Source of the DNA: Methylobacterium durans
GTDB taxonomy: Bacteria > Pseudomonadota > Alphaproteobacteria > Rhizobiales > Beijerinckiaceae
Assembly (NCBI RefSeq): GCF_003173715.1
Contig: NZ_CP029550.1
Location: forward strand, 1 to 64,000
Direction: 5' to 3'
DNA: 64,000 nt
A program made the translations under genes and the position numbers. Of the stretch, positions 45,369-63,285 are shown in pieces (positions within the stretch are counted from its first letter, which is position 1; the number at the start of each line of letters is the position of its first letter). Below the pieces are notes generated by a model that was given only the letters and a program-made list of their open reading frames with translations, did not search any database and was not told the DNA's origin.

Positions 45369-45840
45369 CGCTCGCCTTCACCGGCGACGCCGGCCGGCGC
45401 GAACACCTCCCGTCATCGCATCGCGCGAGCGGCCTGCGGGCGGGAGGGGCGGCGAGGACGGTACGCATCCGCACGAAACCTTCCCGCGCCCACCTGCGTA
45501 TAGGCCGAACCTCGCTCCTGCCGGAGGACCGGCCTGAAGGAGACCGGTTCGCGATGACGCCAATCCACAAGCATATCGCCGGCTCTCCCGACGGCGGGAC
45601 GATGTCCCGCGCGGCGAAATCCGGCGAAAAGGGTCGAGGCAAAGAGTGCCGCGCGCGAACTTGCGCGAGCAGCGTCTGAAGATCGAACGAGAATCTAAAG
45701 ATTCTACTCTGGTCGGATGCGAAGTCCGCACTATCATTGTGAAAACAAGGAAAAATCGATCAGGAATATCGACCCAGAAAGGGATCGACTTGAAGGACTG
45801 GCACTTCCCGTAGAGAACATCTGTCACGAGGGATAGCGAG
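45369..45840. other. Long intergenic region before the RTX gene
   Basis: No convincing gene on either strand. The half near 45680-45840 is AT-rich by local standards and carries a perfect 7-bp inverted repeat at 45690-45705, 136 bp before the start codon; the promoter of the RTX gene is presumably here. 45370-45660 shows nothing recognisable. Confidence 0.6.
45690..45705. promoter_or_regulatory. Inverted repeat upstream of the RTX gene
   Basis: AGAATCT-AA-AGATTCT: perfect 7-bp arms, 2-bp spacer. A dimeric regulator site is the simple reading, but it has no run of T after it to act as a terminator. Confidence 0.4.
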
Positions 45841-47912
45841 ATGCCAGCCACGCCAGGTAACGACACCGAGACATTCAACGTCTCCACGGATGCTCCGATC
45901 AACACGAATTACGGCACCGGAGACGACACCATCAACGTCTCGGCGGCGGCCGCGGGCCAGGTTCGCCTGAGCTTCACGTCGGCCGAGGTCGGCAACGGCA
46001 ACCCGAACGACGGCGGTACGCTGGCCAACCAGGATGGCGGCCTCGCCGTGCGTCTCCAGGCCGAGGATCCGGCCGGCGCCCTGACCGGGGCGGTCAGCCG
46101 CTTCGACGACGAGGGCATCACCTTCGTGTCGGCGACGCCGGGTTTGACCTTCGACGTGCGCGACCTCGTCTCGGGCGTGCAGCGCGGAGACCGCTTCGCG
46201 GTGGTCAGCCTCGGCACGCAGGGCGCCGACACCTTGACCACGATAGAGCTGTCCCGCGCCACCTATTTCAACGCCGGCCAGGGCAACGACACCGTCATCG
46301 GCGGCACGGCGGACGACTTCCTGGTGGGCGGCTCGGGCGAGGACACCCTCGTGGGGGAGCCGGCAACGACAGCTTCATCGGCGGCGCGGGCAACGACATC
46401 ATCCAGGGCGGGGCCGGCAACGACACCGCGATCTTCAACGTGTCGACGGACGGCAGCGACACCACGAATCTCGGTGCGGGCGACGACGTCGTCAATGTCT
46501 CGGCGGCGGCCGCGGGCCAGGTTCGCCTGAGCTTCACGTCGGCCGAGGTCGGCAACGGCAACCCGAACGACGGCGGCACGCTGGCCAACCAGGATGGCGG
46601 CCTCGCCGTGCGTCTCCAGGCGGAGGATCCGGCCGGCATCCTGACCGGGGCGGTCAGCCGCTTCGACGACGAGGGCGTCACCTTCGTGGCCGCGGCCGGG
46701 ATCACGTTCGACGTGCGCGACCTCGTCTCCGGCGTGCAGCGGGGAGATGCCTTCGAGGTCGTCAGCCTCGGCACGCAAGGCGCCGACACGCTGACCGCGC
46801 TCCAGCCGTCCCGCGCCTACTACTTCAATGCGGGCCAGGGCAACGACATCGTCACGGGCGGCACGGCCAACGACTTCCTCGTGGGCGGCGCCGGCAACGA
46901 CACCCTGTCCGGGGGAGCCGGCAACGACAGCTTCATCGGCGGAGCGGGCGATGACGTCATCTCCGGCGGCAGCGGCACCGACCGCGCGATCTTCACCTTC
47001 GCGCTGAGCGCGGCGCGCATCGGCGCGACCGCGGACGGCGCTGTAACGATCACCGGGTCGGAGGGAACCGACACCTTCCGGGGCATCGAGGAATTCCAGT
47101 TCAGCGACCGCACCGTCGCGGTGAACGACGGCTCGCCGCTGGTGGACGACCTCTTCTACCTGATCCGGAACCCAGACGTCGCCGCATCCGGCATCGACCC
47201 GGACGCTCACTACGCGCAGTTCGGCTGGCGGGAGGGGCGCGACCCCAACGCCTTCCTCTCCACGGACGGCTACCTCGCCGCCAACCCGGACGTGGCCCGC
47301 GCCGGGCAGAACCCCCTCGACCATTACGCGCTATTCGGCGGGCGGGAAGGCCGGGACCCCGCCGCGAATTTCGACAACGAGGCCTATCTGAGGGCCAATC
47401 CGGACGTGGCGGCGGCGGGCTTCAACCCGCTGGTGCACTTCCTCACGTTCGGCCAGGAAGAGGGGCGCAAGGCCTCGCCCGCGATCGGCCGGGCCAACGA
47501 CCTGAACCCGGCCGGGTTTGACGCGGAGTACTACCTGCTCGCCAACGGGGACGTGGCCGACGCGGCCCGCGCGTCGGGTGGCAACACCTTCGCCTTCGCC
47601 GCCCAGCACTACGAGAGCTTCGGCTTCCGCGAGGGACGAGACCCGAACGCGGTGTTCGACACGAGCGCCTACCTGGCGGCCTACGGCGACGTGGCGGCGG
47701 CGGGCGTCAACCCGCTGACGCACTACAACGCCTTCGGCTTCCGCGAGGGTCGTGACCCATCGGCCGGCTTCGATACGAGCGCCTACCTCGCGGCCTACGG
47801 GGACGTGGCGGCCGCGGGCGTGAACCCGATGACGCATTACCTGCAATTCGGGTTCTACGAGGGCCGCTCCGCCTTCGGCGACGGCACATTCGGGGCCGGC
47901 TCGGTCGGCTGA
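45841..47912 (+). CDS. RTX-type calcium-binding protein with tandem duplication, frameshifted
   Basis: Likely secreted by a type I system: there is no N-terminal signal, and RTX nonapeptides are present ([20 protein letters not shown]). Two near-identical segments of about 187 residues (from FNVSTD to the nonapeptides) are encoded at 45874-46433 and 46434-46993. After a linker, the C-terminal 250 residues hold about six copies of a 40-45 residue unit of the form [20 protein letters not shown] with GFREGRDP. The frame breaks near 46354 in GGGGG; the second copy at the same point has one more base, which shows the break is a lost base. About 690 residues. Its function, perhaps surface adhesion or S-layer-like, is not known. 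Confidence 0.85.
45874..46993 (+). repeat. Tandem direct repeat, two units of 560/561 bp
   Basis: Unit 1 starts at 45874 and unit 2 at 46434. They share long blocks of identity, e.g. from CTCGGCGGCGGCCGCGGGCC at 45939 and 46499. The 560-bp offset is one short of a multiple of three, matching the single-base frameshift in unit 1. Confidence 0.9.
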
Positions 47913-47931
47913 GGCGACGAGGCACGAACTC

Positions 47932-47953
47932 CCTCTCCCGTTCGGGAGAGGGG
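47932..47953. repeat. Half palindromic repeat (copy 4), possible terminator
   Basis: Only the terminal hairpin of the repeat family is present: CCCTCTCCCG TT CGGGAGAGGG. It sits 20 bp after the RTX stop and 9 bp before the end of the convergent gltD, a place suited to transcription termination in both directions, although no T run follows. Confidence 0.7.
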
Positions 47954-47961
47954 GCGCCCGC

Positions 47962-49392
<1,431 letters not shown>

Positions 49393-49455
49393 CGATCCGT
49401 CCCTGGGGCGGCGGATCACCGGATCCGGCCCCTTTGCATCGTCGCCCTGATCGGA

Positions 49456-49479
49456 GCGGCCGGCTTCCGCGCCGGCCGC
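49456..49479. promoter_or_regulatory. Hairpin in the gltB-gltD spacer
   Basis: GCGGCCGG and CCGGCCGC form perfect 8-bp arms around an 8-base loop between the gltB stop and the gltD start. It has no T run in the direction of transcription, so a partial terminator or an mRNA-stabilising structure is more likely than a full stop. Confidence 0.45.
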
Positions 49480-49490
49480 CTCTCTCTTGC

Positions 49491-54206
<4,716 letters not shown>

Positions 54207-54855
54207 TCCTCGTCTGCCGACCCTGCCCGCATGCGAGCATGTTTCGTGCCCGGCCATCAACCGATGCCGGGGTCCAGGTGACATTTTCGTCGGGTTCAGC
54301 TGGGTCTTCGGTGAGGAAGCGCCCGCCAACCCGCGGGCTCGACGCCGGCTCCGCTCAGCCGGCGTGGGCCCGGATCGCCGCGATGGCGACCGGCTTCAGA
54401 TCTCGTTTCGACGTCACGATCGTCACGTGCCGAAATCCCCAGCTCGCCGGGATCCGTCCCGGGAGTCGCGCCCAACCGAAAAATGGGACAGTCATACTGT
54501 CCTAACGCCGGAACGTGACAGATTTCAACCGTTCCAGCAAGGGGCCGCGCGAGCGCGAGCGTCCGAAACCGATGCATGACGCATCTGCGCACGGTGGATC
54601 AATCGCCGCAGGGCGGGCGTCCCGCGCGCGGCCGGCCGACCCGGCTCCCGCCCGGATTGGCCCGCAATGTCGCCCCAATCCTTGCGTTAACAAAGTCTTG
54701 CCGAGCACAAGCGGCATGCGGGGCAACGACCTCGCCGGGACGCCGAAGGACCCGCGGGACAAGCGGGCTTTCGGCACGCGCCGGGCGCGACGCCCGAGCC
54801 ACAGGATCTTCGCCCGGCCGAGAGGTTTCCCCGAGTGAGAACGGGACGAGGCGAC
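54207..54855. other. Long divergent intergenic region upstream of gltB
   Basis: About 650 bp without a convincing gene. It holds a perfect 7-bp palindrome at 54486-54502. AT-richer patches at 54475-54530 and 54685-54710 (TTGCGTTAACAAAGTC) are possible promoter areas. Short open frames crossing it lack ribosome-binding sites and coding character. Confidence 0.55.
54486..54502. promoter_or_regulatory. Palindrome GGACAGT-CAT-ACTGTCC upstream of gltB
   Basis: Perfect 7-bp arms with a 3-bp spacer, 280 bp from gltB and 350 bp from the next plus-strand gene. An operator for a dimeric regulator is the simple reading. I do not recognise the family from the sequence. Confidence 0.45.
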
Positions 54856-55870
54856 ATGGCGGCACGAGCCCAAGGCAACGTGAACGGAATCGGCCGGCAT
54901 GTCCGGGCCGCACTGGCGGGTGGGATCCTGCTGCTGAACGCGGGCGCGGCACAGGCGCAATACGTCTACGAGGACGAGATCCTCTCGCCGCGCGCCGTGA
55001 CGTGGCGCCTCAGCGACCGCGGCTTCAGCGGGTTCTCGCGGCCCCGCTTCGACGGACGGGACTACGTCGTCGAGGCCTTCGCGCCCAACGGGGTGCGGGT
55101 GCGCCTCTTCGTCGATGCCCGCGACGGCGCCGTCGTCGGGCGCCAGCGGCTCGATCCGGCGCCGGTCGCACGGCTTGTGCGGCCCGCGCCGGGCTACGGC
55201 TGGACCGAGGCCGACGCGCGTCTCGTGCCCCGGCCGACATTCCCCAGCCCGGCGGCCGCATCGTCCCCCGCGGCCCGAGCTCTACGGCCGCGCGGAGGCG
55301 GCGCCCTTGCCGCGCCGCGAGCAGCCCGACGCGCACGCGCTCGGCGCGAACCCTCTGGGCGTGAACGCCGACGCGAAGATCCGCTCGGAGCCGCAGCGCC
55401 GCTCGGCCCGGCTCGCTTCGCCTCCGGCCGGCGCGCAGAGGCCGGGCGAGGCTCGTCCGATGGTAAGGACCGCCCCCGAGGCGCCGCAGCCGAGCCTGAA
55501 GCCGGCAGAGGCGCAGCGGGACGGGCCCCGAGAGACTGCGAAGGAGGCCGCGAAGCCTCAGGATCCGGCCAAGCCTCAGGATCCGGCGAAGCCGTCGGAG
55601 GTGAAGGCACCCGAGGGCCGCGAGACGCCGGTCGCCGCGGTCGAGCCGCCGAAGGCCGCCCCCGCCGCCCATACACCCGCCGCCGTGCAGCCGCCGCCGA
55701 AGGAGGCCGTGGAGCCGAAGGCGGCCGATGGCAAGGCCGCGGAGGCCGAACAGAAGCCTGGCACCTCCGGCTGGCAGGATCCGCCCCCGGAGGGCAAGCG
55801 CAACGTCCGGGTGATCGGTGGCGCCACCGTCGTGACACGTCCGTCGGCCGAGGGCGGCAGCACGGACTGA
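54856..55870 (+). CDS. Exported protein of unknown function, frameshifted
   Basis: I do not recognise this family with confidence. A signal peptide (AALAGGILLLNAGAAQA) precedes a compact region of about 90 residues: YVYEDEILSPRAVTWRLSDR, then GFSRPRFDGRDYVVEAFAPN and VRLFVDARDGAVVGRQRL. The rest is low-complexity: repeats such as KPQDPAKPQDPAKPSE, then VRVIGGATVVTRPSA near the end. The frame breaks between about 55250 and 55275, where PTFPSPAA and RIVPRG and PELYGRAE are seen in three frames. Start ATG at 54856. The N-terminal region resembles PepSY-like or other small periplasmic domains only in general shape. It ends just before a palindromic repeat. Confidence 0.6.
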
Positions 55871-55894
55871 GGCGGCCGGGTGAGGCATGCGCCC

Positions 55895-55994
55895 CACCTC
55901 TCCCGTTCGGGAGAGGTCGAGTCGGCAAAGCCGACCGGGTCGGGGATGCGACCTCTCCGGATCTGCCGCCACCCTTTCCCGAACGGGAAAAGGG
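55895..55994. repeat. Palindromic repeat copy 5
   Basis: Left end CCTCTCCCGTTCGGGAGAGG intact; right end diverged but compensating (CTTTTCCCGTTCGGGAAAGG when read on the minus strand), so the hairpin is preserved despite base changes. The middle keeps GGGATGCGACCTCTCCGGAT. It lies between convergent genes. Confidence 0.8.
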
Positions 55995-56018
55995 CCCACG
56001 CCCGATCGCCGGCGACCG

Positions 56019-56867
56019 TCACGCGCCCTCGAGGATCAGGCGCTCGCGGCCCGTGAAGACGGTAAGCGTGTCCGATCGGGCGATGGCGCACATCGTCATG
56101 CCGTGCAGCTTCGCCCGGTCGAGGGCGAGAGAGGTCGGCGCCGAGATCGCCACGAGCACGGCCGCCCCGAAATGGGCCGCCTTCTCGACCATCTCGAACG
56201 AGCAGCGGCTCGTGATGACGAGGAAGCCCGCGGCCGGGTCGGTGCCGGCGCGGATCATCGCCCCGATCAGCTTGTCGAGGGCGTTGTGGCGACCGACATC
56301 CTCGCGCACCGCGACGAGGCTCCCGTCGAGGCGGACCCAGGCGGCGGCGTGGACGGCCCGCGTCTCCCGGTTGAGGATCTGGGCAGGTCCGAGCGTGGTG
56401 AGCGCCGCGCTGATCGCCCGCATGGAGACGCGGGTGCGCGGAGCCTCCCGCGGCTCGGCCACGGGAAGCGCTGCGAGGTCGTCGATACCGCAGACCCCAC
56501 AGCCCGTGCGACCGCTGATGGCGCGTTTGCGGGCCAGATGCTCGCGCAACCGGCCGGGCACGAGATCGACCAGCAGCCGCAGGCCCCCCTCCCCGGCCTC
56601 GACCCGGGCGGAGCGGATCTCGTCCGCGGAGGCGACGATGCCCTCCGTCAGGCTGAAGCCGTAGGCGAAATCCTCGAGATCCGAGGGGCTCGTCATCATC
56701 ACCGCGTAGGGCATGCTGCCGTAGACGAGGTTGACCGGCGTCTCGACGGCGAGGGGACGCATGTCGTCACGCGGTGCGGGATCCTCGTAGGCGATGACCT
56801 GGGTCGGCACGCGCATCGCCGTGTCGGGCAAGATTGTCTCGGCGTCGCTCTGTTCGGTGGTGTGCAT
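56019..56867 (-). CDS. fdhD: Formate dehydrogenase accessory sulfurtransferase FdhD
   Basis: A 282-residue FdhD. In E. coli it transfers sulfur from IscS to the molybdenum cofactor before insertion into formate dehydrogenase. GRTGCGVCGI holds the two Cys of the conserved CxxC. REDVGRHNALDKLIG and FLVITSRCSFEMVEKA are further family blocks, and APTSLALDRAK lies near the end. No fdh structural genes are near; formate dehydrogenase is central to C1 metabolism in methylotrophs. ATG at 56867. Confidence 0.94.
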   Translation of the reverse strand: MHTTEQSDAETILPDTAMRVPTQVIAYEDPAPRDDMRPLAVETPVNLVYGSMPYAVMMTSPSDLEDFAYGFSLTEGIVASADEIRSARVEAGEGGLRLLVDLVPGRLREHLARKRAISGRTGCGVCGIDDLAALPVAEPREAPRTRVSMRAISAALTTLGPAQILNRETRAVHAAAWVRLDGSLVAVREDVGRHNALDKLIGAMIRAGTDPAAGFLVITSRCSFEMVEKAAHFGAAVLVAISAPTSLALDRAKLHGMTMCAIARSDTLTVFTGRERLILEGA

Positions 56868-57223
56868 GCGAATCCGTCAGCGATCGGGGGCGATGAGGGA
56901 CATATAGCAACGGTCCCCCGCGGGCGCCGCCGTCGATCCGCCGCCACGTGCGACGCCGTGTCCCGCCCGCCGCGGAGCCGCTTCGCGCCGCGGATGGGAA
57001 TGCGGCCGAAACCTTGGAACCAGCCTAAGAAAACACCCGATGCGACGCTGTTGCGGTTGCACCTTGACGTTCCTTGTGGTCTGACACCGCGATCGGAAGC
57101 CGGCCGGGTGCTCACGCCCGCCGACGTCCTGCCACGTCACCACAGCAACGCGGCGACCCCGGGACAATCGGGGCGCGGGCGGTCGGCCGATAAGGTCAAG
57201 CCAGGGGAGCCACGAGAAGGCAC
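56868..57223. other. Divergent intergenic region fdhD / coxB
   Basis: No gene seen. A -10-like CTATAT on the minus strand (complement of 56902-56907), 35 bp from the fdhD start, could be its promoter though no good -35 lies 17 bp away. The coxB side has a ribosome-binding site (GAGAAGG) just before the start. Confidence 0.45.
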
Positions 57224-59774
<2,551 letters not shown>

Positions 59775-59807
59775 CGGTCGGGATCTCCGACCCGTCGAGA
59801 CCCTCGC

Positions 59808-59840
59808 GAGGACCGCCCCGGCGGTCCTCGCTCTTTCCCG
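59808..59840 (+). terminator. Hairpin after coxA
   Basis: GAGGACCGCC and GGCGGTCCTC, 10-bp perfect arms, followed by GCTCTTTCC. A second structure (GGATAGCC with GGCTATCC, 59839-59872) follows. Weak T run: probably attenuates rather than ends the operon, giving more coxBA than assembly-factor mRNA. Confidence 0.5.
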
Positions 59841-59942
59841 GATAGCCTCACGGCCCCGCTTCGGGGCTATCCGGCAAGGGGCGGCGCCGAAGCGGCGCGG
59901 TGCGAGCCACCCGAACCCGAGACCCGAGATCCCGCGAGCATC

Positions 59943-60907
59943 ATGACGAGCCTGACGAACAGCCTGCCGATCGGTGCCGAGGCACAGGGATTCGCCCCCG
60001 CCCCGTCGATCGTCGGCGGCGACGTGCCGGACTACTTCGCCCTCCTCAAGCCCCGCGTGATGGTCCTCGTGATCTTCACCGCCCTCGTCGGCATGGTGGT
60101 CTCGCAGGGCCACGTGAACCTGGCGATCGCCGCGATCTCGCTCCTGATGATCGCGGTGGGCGCGGGCGCCTCGGGCTGCCTCAACATGTGGTGGGATGCC
60201 GACATCGACGCGGTGATGACCCGGACCGCCAAGCGTCCGATCCCGGATGGCCGCATCCAGCCCGGCGAGGCCCTCGCCTTCGGCCTGACCCTGTCGGTGG
60301 GCTCTGTTCTGATGCTGGGGCTCGCCGCGAACTGGCTCGCCGCCGGCCTCCTCGCCTTCACGATCGTCTTCTACGCCGTGATCTACTCGATGTGGCTGAA
60401 GCGGGCGACGCCGCAGAACATCGTCATCGGCGGCGCGGCCGGGGCCTCCCTCCGGTGATCGGCCAGGCGGTGGTCTCCGGCACGGTCGGCATCGAGTCGA
60501 TCGTGCTGTTCCTGATCATCTTCATCTGGACGCCGCCCCATTTCTGGGCGCTGGCCCTCGTCAAGGCCGGCGAGTACGCCAAGGCTGGCATCCCGATGAT
60601 GCCGAACGTGGCGGGCCCGCAATCGACCCGCCGCCAGATCATCTACTACACCCTGCTCCTCGCCCCCCTCGGGCTCGCCCCCGTCGCCCTCGGCTTCGGC
60701 GGCCTGCTCTACGCGATCGTGGGCGCCCTCGGCGGCCTCGGCATGCTGGCCTTCAGCGTCCAGGTCTTCCGCCATCGCGAGGGCGAGGCCGAGAAGCGCT
60801 CGGCGATGGGCATGTTCGCCTTCTCGATCCTCTACCTGTTCCTGCTCTTCTCGGCGCTGCTCGCCGAGCAGGGCCTCGGCCTGTTCCGGCCGGTGGCGTT
60901 CGTCTAA
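59943..60907 (+). CDS. ctaB: Protohaem IX farnesyltransferase, frameshifted
   Basis: Haem O synthase, a UbiA-type membrane prenyltransferase. It adds farnesyl to protohaem as the first step to haem a. [20 protein letters not shown] and [20 protein letters not shown] contain the first Asp-rich motif with the following RTA.RP; the second is around [20 protein letters not shown]. The frame breaks near 60447 (GGAAGAS to [14 protein letters not shown]), one base short. About 321 residues. Confidence 0.93.
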
Positions 60908-61087
60908 GTGTCCGAGTCCGCGATGCAGGATCCCCTACCCGGCTACCGGCCGCTGACCCCCGAGGAGGAGCGCCGCCGTCGCAAGCGCTCCATCGCCATC
61001 GCCCTCGCGCTCGGCGCCATGGTCCTGATCTTCTTCGTCCTGACCATCGCCAAGCTCGGGCCGCAGGTCCTGAACCGACCGCTCTAG
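60908..61087 (+). CDS. coxF: Small membrane protein CoxF-like
   Basis: A 59-residue protein starting at GTG 60908, directly after the ctaB stop. It has a hydrophilic [20 protein letters not shown] segment, then one span ([17 protein letters not shown]). Size, place between ctaB and ctaG, and the [16 protein letters not shown] layout match the small CoxF proteins of rhizobial cox operons. Its role in oxidase assembly is not defined. Confidence 0.7.
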   Translation: MSESAMQDPLPGYRPLTPEEERRRRKRSIAIALALGAMVLIFFVLTIAKLGPQVLNRPL

Positions 61088-61103
61088 CCCGATCCCGAAA
61101 CCC

Positions 61104-61714
61104 ATGTCCGATCTGCGCAGCAACCCGAACCGGAAGGCCAACCGCACGGCGCTCGCTTGTGCCGGCCTCGTCGCGGGCATGACCGGCCTCGCCTTCGCGT
61201 CGGTGCCGCTCTACGACGCCTTCTGCAAGGCGACCGGGTTCGACGGCACGCCGATCCAGGGGCCCGCCGGAGCGCCGCGGCCGCGCCCGTCGACGACAGC
61301 TTAGTCGTGCGCTTCGACACGAATGTCGGCGGCGGCCTGCCCTGGTCGTTCAAGGCCGAGACCCGCAAGGTCGAGGCGCGCCTCGGCGAGACGACGACGG
61401 TGTTCTTCCGCGCGACGAATACGGGGCCGGCGCCCTCGACCGGCATCGCGACCTTCAACGTTCAACCCAGCCTGATGGGCGGCTACTTCGTCAAGGTCGA
61501 ATGCTTCTGCTTCAAGGAGCAGACGCTGCAGCCGGGCGAGACCATCGACTTCCCGGTCGTGTTCTACATCGATCCCGCCATGCGTCAGGACTCCAACACG
61601 AGCCATCTCAGCGAGATGACGCTCTCCTACACCTACTTCCCCTCGAAGAACGGCGCGCCGGCGACCGCCGCGCTTGCGACGGGCGGAGAGGCGGGCAAGA
61701 AGTCGAATTTCTGA
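61104..61714 (+). CDS. ctaG: Cytochrome oxidase CuB assembly protein CtaG/Cox11, frameshifted
   Basis: Copper chaperone delivering CuB to subunit I. One N-terminal span ([20 protein letters not shown]) precedes [11 protein letters not shown], and the periplasmic domain has the copper-binding CFCF in [17 protein letters not shown] plus [11 protein letters not shown]. The frame breaks near 61280, after QGPAGAP, one base short. About 203 residues. Start ATG at 61104. Confidence 0.93.
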
Positions 61715-61852
61715 TCGCGCGCGCGTGACAAGGGCACGCCGCGCACCTAATGGGTTCCAAGCTTGAGGGTTCGGAGAGTTCCGCCCTCCGGGTCGCGACA
61801 ACAAGGGCCTAGGCCGGGAACGGCGAAGGGCCGGGGTAGGAGAGAACGACAG

Positions 61853-62709
61853 ATGGCCGAGGCGCACGCCAAGAATCACGACTATCACATTCTCAATCCG
61901 AGCCCCTGGCCGCTGATCGGCGCCACGTCCGGCTTCCTGATGGCGTTCGGCGCCGTCTTCTGGATGAAGAGCCTCTCGATCGGCAACCTCGCCGTCGGCC
62001 CCTACATCTTCGGCGCTGGCACGATCGGCGTGCTCTACACCATGTTCTCCTGGTGGAAGGACGTCGTCCACGAGGCCAATTCCGGCGATCACACCCGGGT
62101 CGTCCAGCTCCATCACCGCTACGGCATGATGATGTTCATCGCCTCCGAGGTGATGTTCTTCGTCGCGTGGTTCTGGGCCTATTTTGAGGCGGCCCTCTAC
62201 ACCGCCGACCCGATCCAGGCGACCCGCGTCGATTTCACAGGCGGCGTCTGGCCGCCGAAGGGCATCGAGGCGTTCGACCCCTGGCACCTGCCGCTCCTGA
62301 ACACGCTGATCCTGCTCACCTCCGGCACCACCGTGACTTGGGCGCACCACGCCCTTCTGCACGGCGACCGCAAGGGCCTGAAATACGGGCTGTGGCTGAC
62401 GATCATCCTCGGTGTGCTCTTCACCGCCTGCCAAGCCTACGAGTACAGCCACGCCCATTTCGGCTTCTCGGGCAGCATCTACTCGTCAACCTTCTTCATG
62501 GCGACGGGCTTCCACGGCGCGCACGTCATCATCGGCACGATCTTCCTGGCGGTCTGCCTGTTCCGCGCCTATGCGGGCCAGTTCACCCCCAGCAGCACCT
62601 CGGCTTCGAGTTCGCGGCCTGGTACTGGCACTTCGTCGACGTGGTCTGGCTCTTCCTGTTCGCCGCCATCTACGTCTGGGGCTCGGGCGTCGGCCACGCC
62701 GCCCACTGA
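61853..62709 (+). CDS. coxC: Cytochrome c oxidase subunit III, frameshifted
   Basis: Seven-span structural subunit. [20 protein letters not shown], then [46 protein letters not shown] and [14 protein letters not shown] are typical. The C-terminus [20 protein letters not shown] follows a break near 62592 in CCCCC. About 285 residues. Start ATG at 61853. A strong terminator follows. Confidence 0.94.
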
Positions 62710-62740
62710 TCCGGGACCGCCTGCGGGGCATGCAACGGCA

Positions 62741-62765
62741 AGGGCGGCGCGAGCCGCCCTTTTTC
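62741..62765 (+). terminator. Rho-independent terminator after coxC
   Basis: AGGGCGGC GCGA GCCGCCCT followed by TTTTT: an 8-bp perfect stem, tetraloop and T run. It separates the oxidase structural genes from DUF983 and SURF1, which would then need readthrough or their own promoter. Confidence 0.85.
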
Positions 62766-62913
62766 ATGCGCGTCGGATCCCAAATCCCCATATCGGCGGT
62801 TGGTCCACGGCCGGTGCGGCCGGCTCCGTCCGGGGAGGTCGCGCTCTGCCCCGCGCACTCCCGAAGCGGGGAGCCGGCCATCGCCGCGGACCGAGACAGT
62901 ATCGAGGAGCGAT

Positions 62914-63285
62914 CGTGCATCCGACCCACGGCCTGCCGCCCCGATCCCGACCGGCCTGCGCGGCCGCTGCCCCCGCTGCGGCAAGGGCCACCTCTTCAAG
63001 GGGTTCCTGACGCTGCGCCCCACCTGCGAGGCCTGCGGCCTCGACTATTCCGGCTTCGATTCCGCCGACGGCCCGGCCTTCTTCGTGATGTCGATCGTCG
63101 GCCTCGTCGTGGTCGGCCTCGCGCTCTTCCTCGAGATCACCTACGAGCCGCCGATCTGGGTCCACGCCCTCGTGGCGGTCTCGCTGACGCTTATCCTGAG
63201 CCTGCTCCTCGTGCGGCCGCTCAAGGGCATGCTGATCGCCCTGCAATACGCCAACAAGGCCGAGGAGGGCCGCTTCCGCCCGTGA
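62914..63285 (+). CDS. DUF983 membrane protein, frameshifted near the start
   Basis: Small two-span protein with an N-terminal zinc-ribbon: [17 protein letters not shown] and [11 protein letters not shown]. The spans are [20 protein letters not shown] and [19 protein letters not shown]. About 124 residues. Genes of this family sit between coxC and surf1 in many alphaproteobacteria. The start is GTG at 62914 (VHPTHGLPP), with a break near 62940 before PTGLRGRC. Its stop overlaps the SURF1 start. Confidence 0.85.
   Translation, partial: RASDPRPAAPIPTGLRGRCPRCGKGHLFKGFLTLRPTCEACGLDYSGFDSADGPAFFVMSIVGLVVVGLALFLEITYEPPIWVHALVAVSLTLILSLLLVRPLKGMLIALQYANKAEEGRFRP

Noticed and set aside
45378..45905. 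175-codon minus-strand frame in the gap before the RTX gene
   Set aside because: It begins inside the RTX coding region, has no good ribosome-binding site and looks like chance; its more natural composition only reflects the lower GC.
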